The position numbers were made by a program, and so were the translations under genes. Below the pieces are notes generated by a model. The model saw nothing but the letters and a program-made list of their open reading frames with translations, ran no database searches and was not told the DNA's origin. A stretch of 64,000 nucleotides of DNA from Seriola aureovittata (lineage: Eukaryota; Chordata; Actinopteri; Carangiformes; Carangidae), in the NCBI RefSeq assembly GCF_021018895.1, contig NC_079364.1, positions 12,816,385-12,880,384 of the forward strand, read 5' to 3'. Position 1 is the stretch's first letter, and every line of letters starts with the position of its first letter. Positions 55,768 to 64,000 of the stretch are shown one piece after another.

Positions 55768-57044
55768 AGGGGTGGGGGGGTGGAGGAAGCGAAACATCAG
55801 TGTGGCTCCTGCCAACTGCCTCTGCCTGAAATGACAGAGACAGGTGCTGTAAAATCTCCCCTTTATACCAGAACTCTCACACACACTCACATTCGTGAAC
55901 ACATTGGCGCATGGAAGCATGCAGACACCCATTCAGGACGCACAGTCAGCCTGCCAACACACTCACTTATTCTCGCTGCTCTACTTTCTAGCATGAGAGT
56001 CTCTCAACTGTATCAACAGTATGTCAGTCTCATTTGTAACTATACATTCGTAACACACAGGGTTTCATTTGTGTAGTGGTATTTAATGTCCAAGATAGTC
56101 ATCACCTCTGGTTTCCAACAGGAATAGGTGTCTGACCTGCAAGCAGAGGAGTGTCTGTGGTGAGAGAGAAGCCAAGAGTTGTTTACTTTGTAAAGATCTG
56201 TATCGACCGTTGACCTGTGAGCAGACTTGCTGAGCGCATGTTGATGAGTGTTCAAAGTGGTGTGGAGCAGATCTGGACTCCATTCATAATCCTCGTCTGA
56301 CCATCCCATAATGCCAAACACACCATTCCTGCTGGTTGTGTCTCCCACGAGAACATCTAACCAACAAAGCAAACCAACTTCCTCAACTTTTTCCCTCCAA
56401 GGTGAACAACCAGCTCCTAAAACACTTGTGCTTGATCGTTCATGGCAGTGTTTCAGTCAAACTTTAAGCATCACGGACCAGGCGATCTCTGTTTTGACGT
56501 CTCCCGTTGAGCACCATACATCTCCATCTTCTGCTTTGACAGAGTGTTCAAAATAGCAGGAGATCAAAGCATTCTGGCTGAATGTTCTGAATGTGTGAGG
56601 ACACAACACACGCTGCACTGGACAGCGAGGTTACGTATGCAACCTTACGACATGAAGGTTGAGCTGGACAAGACGGATTTAAGAAGAAAACGACTTCTAA
56701 GCCCTTTAAGACTTAAACAGAAGAGTATGCTGTGCTGTCAAGTGGGGCCTGTACAATACTAGAGATATTTGTATTTCTATTTTCCTCTTAGTGCGACAGC
56801 AGTAGGTGTTAAAAGACTTACAAAGAGATCGGCCTGATCAAACTATTGAATTTATTTTTGTGGCAGTTTTTAGCTCTGGGGTTGATGTCATTAGCTGTTT
56901 TTCAATTTTCTCAAAAACTGAAAATAGTCCATAGTTGTGACTTATTACCATGGGGTATTAGAGATAGATGTTTGTGTCCAGAGTATCATGTCATGGAGGT
57001 ATTTGTTTTAGATGTAATTGTAAGTTGTAGAATAATTCTGTAGG

Positions 57045-57640
57045 GCCTAAACAGTAATTGATTATTTATTAGACAGAAAAATAATCTTCAGTAATTTTGA
57101 TAATTAAAGGTGCTACATGTAAGTTTTCTCTGCGGCAGAATGTAGTCTCTTGCCCAGAGTGGATGGTGACGATGATTGCTTGGCAACAGCTTCAGCCATC
57201 GTTGTGTTTACAAGACAAGAGGTTATAATACGCCCGCTGAGCAGCTACTTCTTCAGGGCAGACGGGACACCACAGTCACTCCCTATCGGAAAGTGACGGT
57301 GCCAGGCTGAGGCTAGCTGCTAAACAGCTGTTAATGCTAATATTAGCTATGTAGTGATACCAAAAACTTACATTTAGCCCATTTGATTAATTGTTTAATA
57401 ATAGAGTAATATTTTTCAATGAAAAATGCAAAATTTTCTTTGGTTTCAGCTTCTGTTTCTGCCTTTTATGGTTTATGTAATTGTAAAAAATCTTTAGGTT
57501 TTAGGCTGTTGCTCAGACAAAACAATGTCACCTTGACTCCAGGAAACCGTGATCATGTTTATTTCACCAATGTCAGGCAATTTATATGCTTAAGCAATTA
57601 ATTGTAAAAATAATTAACAAATTCATTTGCGTGACTTTTT
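57045..57640 (-). repeat. Teleost 'ATTAATCGATTA' repeat, reverse orientation, split by an insertion
   Basis: The two parts 57045-57105 and 57385-57640 belong together. The first has GATTATTTATTAGACAGAAA and TTTTGATAATT. The second has CAATGAAAAATGCAAAATTT, TTTGGTTTCAGCTTCTG, TTAGGCTGTTGCTCAGACAA and CCAGGAAACCGTGATCATG. The order is the reverse complement of the family at 43970-44245. Confidence 0.6.
57106..57384. mobile_element. Nested MITE with about 22-bp terminal inverted repeats
   Basis: The left end AAAGGTGCTACATGTAAGTT and the right end AACTTACATTTAGCCCATTT are inverted copies over about 22 bp with roughly 19 matches. The 279-bp element lies inside the older repeat at 57045-57640. No ORF. 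A clear target-site duplication was not found, so the superfamily is open. Confidence 0.55.
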
Positions 57641-58020
57641 TTTTTTTTGGTAGAGAGTCCCTCTTAGTTTGGCCATATATGGCCATGGCATTACACTGAG
57701 AGTTTCACAACCCCAAATTCCATCAACAGTGTCTTCAATTAGGCCATGTACAGATTACTAGTGTTGCATCTGACTTCACATTGTACCGTCAGTGTCAGTG
57801 CTGCCATAGTTTTCGAGAGCTTTGATTTCTTAAAAAAACATTTTAAAACACATTTCTTTTTATTGGCATTTTACTGAAATAGTAATTCCACATTTTCTGC
57901 TTTGTAGGTGTCCTGGTTTCACATATTGTCTTGGCTTTCTTTTCCTTTCTCCCTTATGTCTCTCTGTAAAGAACTATTGTTTTGAAAAGTGTTAAATGAG
58001 GTTTACTTCCTTGCTTTCAA

Positions 58021-58080
58021 CTGTTGAAGACACTGTTTCTGTCTACACCACCGACAGCTGCTCTGCCTCTCTCTTCATCC

Positions 58081-58111
<31 letters not shown>

Positions 58112-58469
58112 CTTCTCTCATTGGATTTGTGAGTGACAGCACATGTGCTGGGGTACTTGGGAGGGACGCTGCTGAAATTCTAACCCCCCTACCCCGCGAC
58201 TGTGAGACATACCCCTGCTATGGACAGGGAGGAGCTGTGAGAGACAGACGCTGGGAGAGGGAAGCAGGGAGAGAGACAGAGAGAGACAGAGAGACGGCAA
58301 GAGCAAGAGGACAGAGAGAGGGAAAGAGGGGGACAGAATTCAGGGTTGGAGTGTCGGGCCTTTTCGCCCTGTGTAGCCATTCAGGAGCCCAGTTCTCAGC
58401 GGGGGAGCCTCAGATCTTTTAGTCATCAGTGGTCTATTCATACTGAGTTTCTGAGTGCAGGTACTGAGG
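58021..58469 (+). promoter_or_regulatory. Putative promoter and 5' UTR of the cadherin-like gene
   Basis: Contains the E-boxes CAGCTG (58055-58060) and CACATGTG (58140-58147), a CT tract (58083-58115), and a GAGA/GACAGA-rich stretch (58250-58330) before the start codon. No TATA box was seen. CAGCTG and CACATGTG are sites used by myogenic bHLH factors, in keeping with a muscle gene, but the short motifs are weak evidence alone. Confidence 0.3.
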
Positions 58470-58520
58470 ATGGCGGTACAGATGTTGATGGTGTGTTTGC
58501 TGGGTGTTCTGCTTTGTCAG
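58470..58520 (+). CDS. cdh15: Signal-peptide first coding exon, probably cadherin-15 (partial)
   Basis: ATG at 58470 has A at -3 and G at +4. The 17 codons read MAVQMLMVCLLGVLLCQ, a signal-peptide core, and end in phase 0 at TTTGTCAG|GTAAGT. Classical cadherin genes often have a first coding exon of this size encoding only the signal peptide. In human, CDH15 (M-cadherin, a muscle cell-adhesion receptor) follows ACSF3 on the same strand, and here this exon lies 20.8 kb after the acsf3 stop on the same strand. I found no exon 2 with cadherin features before 64000, so most of the gene would lie to the right. Another secreted or membrane protein cannot be excluded. Confidence 0.42.
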
Positions 58521-61500
58521 GTAAGTAAAAGTCACTGCCTCTTCATTGTTGATGCTCAAAAAAACAAACAAACAAAGTATTTTGATGTATTTGAGCATTG
58601 AAGTACTTCTGTGTTTGCTTTCTGTTGTATCCAGTGTGAGCTTGTTTGTCACAGACTCAGTGGATGAAAGGAGAGGAGGGGGAAAAAAAGTTAAAGTTGT
58701 CCTTACCGAGTTGATTGCTGTGACTAGTGGCAGTTTTGTGGTTTGTCTTCAGCTGATGGTTTAGTTTAACTGTTGACTTAATAATTATACATATTTTTAT
58801 TATACAATAGTTATAAAAAGAACTTAGACCACAGGTGCATGAGCAATGGCGCTAGTGGAGGAGGTATATCCCTCTTCGTTCTCTGATTTCTATAAAATGT
58901 TAATAGCAAGTAATTGGATTTCATAGGCTGCTGTAAAGGTACTCAATTTGCACCGAGCTGCACCATGTGACACTGCCCCCCTCTCTTCCCCTGCTGTGTG
59001 GATCTAGATTCAGCCTACCCCCAATTTTTAGCTCACTACTTCTCACTTCCTGCCCCTTCAGAGAGTGATCTTGTTTAGAGAATGACCTTTAGATACCCCA
59101 CTCCTCAGATACACAGTTTATGTTTTTACCTGAGTGATGTCATCAACCAAACATCAACTAGTTTTCATCAACAGAGGCACTCACACTGGCTCTGCAATCA
59201 GAGGTTGTGGCTGATCTAAACAATTCATCCTGCTCGGAAGGAGGATGATGAAGCTTTTTGAGGAGGACGAGACTCCAGATGTGAACAGAGGGCTCAGGGC
59301 ATCATTAGTAGCCCCTGTCAGCAGACGCCATTATGAGATCTAAAATGGATGGCAATGTAAACTGACATATTACCAACAGCACTTCCAACCGCCATCAGTC
59401 TTTCCCTTTGTTTGGAGTAGTAATGCAGCCCAGGTTGGGCAGGGTGAGTGAGTGGGCCTTGTGTGATTCTTGTTATGATGTGCCCTATAATTCATTGTGA
59501 AGTGTCTCTGACCGTGTGAGTTGTTTAATGTGTTTATGGTGAATCTGTGCTATTTTGGTGGTTCATTTCCATATTCCACAGCTAATTGATTGTGGAGAAA
59601 ATCACTGACAACATAAGGTGTCTCCTTTTGAACATAGATCACTGACACAGCCTCGGGGGAAAACCAGTTCGTTACAGTGAGGCCTCAGTATGTAGTGACA
59701 TTACACAAAAGATATTTTGGTCAAATCCTCAGGACCTCAGTAATAATTGTATTTATATGAAGATAAATAAATAATCCTGTGAATGATTTGAAAGAGCTTT
59801 AAACCCTGAAGCATGACCTGTGAGGTGCAGGATTCTCAGTCCTCAGCCTTGATGCAGATATCAGAGAACTTCTACTTAAACTCTGCAGGGGTTAAACATG
59901 GGATTAAATTCCACCTTCAAATGCCAGAAGTGTTAAAAGTCCAAGAAGGGCGATTACCGAATAACAAAAAGTGTCTTATTCAGTTTGTTTACTGTGTTGC
60001 AGATTTCATTAAATGGAAACAGTCTGCCTCACCAAAGATCTGTCTCTTGAATATGAAATACAAACCCAGAGGAGGCTTGAAAGGTGCCTCTGAAAAGTTT
60101 ATAGCTGACTCCTTCACATGAAACAGCAGCTTTAGTGGACTGCAATTATAATTCAACATCAAGACGGAGGAAAAATAAACATCAAAACACAATCACTCCA
60201 AACAAATACTACTTTACCAATGACAATACTGAACACACTGAACACAAACATCACTGAATGAAGTGGGTTATACTTTAAGTTGGTTTGAGAAGGTTCTACG
60301 AAGGTTTTGATAGTTTTAGTTCATTGCCATTACAATCCATTGGAGCTGCAGTGAATCCAGATTGACTACACTTACTATCCTTCTCTAAGAAACAAGCTGT
60401 AAACTTTTTAAAGCCACGTTCAAGGCGTAGAAAATGGCTGAAGATTCAAAAGCTACATTTTTGGTGGTTTATTCCTTTAATGAGTGAATCTACATCAGTA
60501 ATACAGGCCGTTTACAGAATCTTGAGTTGCTATTTCTCTATGTTGGAAGAGGAAAAATTGCTATGTGCTAAACAACAAGTGCTAAAAGCTCACATATGAA
60601 AAATAGACAAACAAAAGAAATTATTTGTTGAATTATTTTTGTAAGCAAACCATAGAGCTGATATATTATGTGATGAATCACGACACGCAATGCACACATT
60701 TTCTTTCTACAATGATTCCCAAAGGTTCCTGAAGTAAAACAAAAAGATATTCGTCATGAATTCTAATAAATAAATAATCTGAATGAAATGAATTTAACCA
60801 TCAGCAGCTGTCAGTCCAATCCAGAGGCTTTGATCAGTGTCACCTGATAGCTTTCTCTAGTGCTTCAGTTGTGCTCTTTTAATTTTCAGTAAGCTGGTGT
60901 TTGAGCTTGTTTTGAACTGGAGAGTGTTCAGGCCCGCTGTGGTGGATGTATGTTGTGGCGAGGAGTGGGCAGCTGCCACAGCTGTTCCCAGATGCATACG
61001 TGATGCCATTTGTCCCGCTCTGTAATCCCCCTTGCAGTAAGAGGAGTGGGCCACTTCTGGACCATGAAATCGGGTACAAATCAAGAGACTGTAGCAGCGG
61101 CCAGCTGGCGCTGAGGTCTCACTCATCGGAAACAATCAGTCAGAGGGTTTAGTCTGAATCACAGGTCCTGCAGGGCGTGGATACCTGCAGGCTGTTTTAC
61201 ACTGACTAGGGTTTCAGATGGAGCAAAGGGTAGAGAGACAACTTCCAGATCATAAAAGCTGGTCCACTGAACAGTGAAGTCCTTTCCTTGTGGCTTTTTT
61301 TGGCGTCAGTGTTTTTTACAGACTCAGACATGGAAGACCAAATGATGACAGCTTGCTACTTAATAAGTTAATAAGATGCATAAAAACCATTCTTTAATTA
61401 CCACAAAAGACCTCAACACATTATATACAGAGCATTTCTATACAATTATTTGTACAAATTATTTTTGAATTTCAATTGTTTGTTGAATTTTTATTTGTTC

Positions 61501-62847
61501 CTATTACTATCTGAATTTTATTTTCATTTTTGTATTACATATTCTATGTTCCTACATTTAGTTCTTATTGTACCTACATTGTGTGAAATATTCAAAGTCT
61601 TCATTGGTAATAATTTTGCACGTCAACTACAAATTCAGTTTGATATCGTTATTATCTGTGGAAACTTTGGACTTTTTACCAAATACTGCAGATTTTAGGG
61701 CTGTTAATGTTTCTCCCACCAGCATGAATTTGCAACGATGCACCCACCACCAATGGATCCATCAAAGTTTAAGAGTTCTGTTTTTGTTCTGGTGTATTCT
61801 CATTAACAGAACCAAAACACAATGTTAGGCTTCTATGCTGGGAAATAATAGGAGTATAACAGTTCATCTGGTCCTGGTATCACTGTTTTAATTGTAGTTA
61901 TCAGATGACATTGTTTTACTGAGGGTTTTTTTTCAGTAACTCCATGTTTATGTCCTTATTGAGTTCTCCCCTTAGTCTTGGTTTAATGTTAGAACCGTGC
62001 TCAGCATTCCTAGATCAGACATCTGCTACAAGGGAGACACACACTTGTTGTGGCACCATAAATAGGGTGTCCATGCCCATGCCGGGCAGTCATGACTTAG
62101 CAAAGAGTAAGGGTGTGGGACCAGTATTGTTGGTGACTGACTGGTTGAATGTCTGTGCCTGAGGACCAGTAACAGAAGTGACCAGGGGGACACCTGTGCG
62201 ACCTCTAGCCCTGTGGCCGTAGGGACTGTCAGCCATGCAACAGACACATTTCCTCTCGGGTGCATAGTTTTTGCTTGAGTTATTTGCACAACTGTCCCAC
62301 TCACACACACTCATGGAGAGGAGACACTCAGGCAAATAGAGATTTAGTACAGAAACAAATACATACTTCTCTACATTGCTACAGTGAGCGCTCTCTGTGC
62401 TTTTCTAAAAAATGTAAATGCTACACAATGGCAAATAGCATTTTTGTAAAATGTCATGGTAAGCGTGGTATGATTTGTCACAGTTACATTTATTTATTTT
62501 TTCACATTTCCCCACATTTGTACCGTTGTGTGAACATGCCACACACCCCATGCTATTACCATAAACTTGTAACATCAACCAAAATATCAACCGATGTTAA
62601 TGGTTTGCAACACGTAATAGGCGTTTGCATTGCTAAGGAAACTAGGATAGTTTATAGGCACAAATAGAAAGGCAACTGTAATGGCTTATGAATGCGTGTC
62701 CAAGAAGTAATTCATTTGTACCAGTGGCAATACTTGGAAGGTGGACAGCTCTGATGGCTTTGTGAATGAATGTCTGAGATTTAAAACATTTGCAACCATA
62801 GCAAAAGAGGCAAAGCAATTTTACAGTTATCAACACATGGTGAATGT

Positions 62848-62929
<82 letters not shown>

Positions 62930-64000
62930 TGTGTGTTTGTTTACAGTCTTACACTATATGTTTGAGTCTAGCTGCTGATATGTGACCCCTGCATATCATC
63001 TCTTTCTGACAAGTTTTGATAACAGCTAGTTGTTCTGTTGTTACTATAAATGACAATGTTAAGATATTACCAATCAGAACACCCAATGCTTTGTGTTTTC
63101 GTGTTAGCTTTTCATTAATACAACTGTGACATTCTCACAGGGTTGTCTTTAAGTATGGCAAGTGTGCATATTTTTACCAAATCTTTTGCGAATCATCTCC
63201 AAGAGATGAGGCAGATTGAAAATCTAGCTCTTTATATAGACTATGATACAGTTAGTGCACTTTTTTTTTTTTTTTTTTTTTTTTTAAGAAAATACCAAGT
63301 ACAATGTGACAGTACACTTTTGTTCTTCAAAGCCAACATCACGGAGGTAGAATCAAACTTTCTCGAACTCAGTAAACACTCCTCAGCAACAGAGTGCTTA
63401 ATGGTTCTTGCTGTGAGGGCATATCATCCCCAAACAAGCTGTCCATACTTCTGTGAGGGCTTGAGGTGAAAGGCCAAGTTGTAAAAGTATCTGGGAAAAG
63501 CCTCTAAAACAGTTAATCTGCGTGTGGTGTCATCACTCAGCATGACAGAAAAAGAACTCATTGGTCTAATTGGTAACATGACACTTTGGTGTTACCGCAT
63601 CAAGGTCTGGTAAAAACATTATAACAGTGGCAGATACTTGGTGGAGACAAAACACAGTTGTTTTAAGTTCTGATTAAAGGGACAGGACATGACAATGATA
63701 TAGGGGGTGTGAAAAGGAAGTGTCCAGAATAACACATGTTGTAAGCTTTTCTGACTCTCTCTTAATGTTATATATTCAGGAGAAGGTCAAATTAGTCTAT
63801 CAAACCAAAAACTTTACTGCTTTACACACCTCTTTATTCATCAAACATTTTCATTTCTTGCTTTCATCACGGTGGTGTCTGAGATTGTTTCCAGTTTCCT
63901 CATACTGTATCATATATAGTTCATTGATCAATTGTGTAATGTATAGATTGATGACCATTGATATTGAATACACAAAACAACTTTACCACAGTATTAACTC
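58521..64000 (+). other. Putative first intron of the cadherin-like gene
   Basis: No further exon recognised. It includes a cluster of four CAGCTG E-boxes (60805-61107), a TG array (62850-62942), and a T run of about 25 bases (63261-63285). The rest is AT-rich sequence without recognised features. Confidence 0.45.
62850..62942. repeat. (TG)n microsatellite with GGTG and TTTG interruptions
   Basis: TG units broken by GGTG near 62892 and by TTTG near 62927 and 62938. Confidence 0.96.

Noticed and set aside
56040..56372. 110-codon minus-strand frame considered as a transposase fragment
   Set aside because: No catalytic motif or helix-turn-helix of any known transposase could be seen, and no terminal repeats flank it.

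Overview
The window is eukaryotic and almost certainly from a teleost fish, probably a percomorph. It has long GT-AG introns, moderate to low GC, very many long (TG)n/(CA)n microsatellites, and several interspersed repeats I recognise from percomorph genomes. There is no sign of operons, phage, CRISPR or any bacterial system.

Layout. 1-7060 is non-coding DNA upstream of the main gene: microsatellites, some GC-richer islands, and one weak exon candidate at 5486-5539. From about 7.1 to 38.9 kb lies one complete gene on the + strand, acsf3 (mitochondrial malonyl/methylmalonyl-CoA synthetase). I rebuilt it from nine coding exons with consistent phases: 7998-8717, 12691-12846, 17035-17189, 17882-18027, 21981-22078, 22403-22529, 34271-34405, 34867-34978 and 37577-37691. 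Together they give 1764 nt and 587 residues. Coding exon 1 is preceded by a short upstream ORF (7933-7980) and probably an untranslated exon near 7.1 kb. The 3' UTR runs to poly(A) signals at about 38.8-38.9 kb. Introns 1, 4 and 6 carry transposon relics and microsatellites. Intron 6 (11.7 kb) is the largest and the richest in TG/CA arrays.

38.9-58.0 kb is intergenic: repeats, microsatellites, G- or C-rich tracts and a few stretches that look like conserved non-coding DNA. At 58470-58520 a short signal-peptide exon with an optimal Kozak context and a perfect donor begins a second + strand gene whose remainder lies beyond the window or could not be found. Its exon shape, and the human order ACSF3 then CDH15 on the same strand, make cadherin-15 (cdh15) the best guess. 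CAGCTG E-boxes upstream and in the putative first intron fit a muscle gene but do not prove it.

I found no clearly new biological system. The points most worth checking are the acsf3 upstream ORF, the microsatellite that serves as a splice-acceptor pyrimidine tract, a back-to-back (CA)n/(TG)n inverted pair and a strong G-quadruplex tract in intron 6, a perfect 17-bp CCAAT palindrome, a nested MITE, and the E-box cluster in the putative cdh15 intron.
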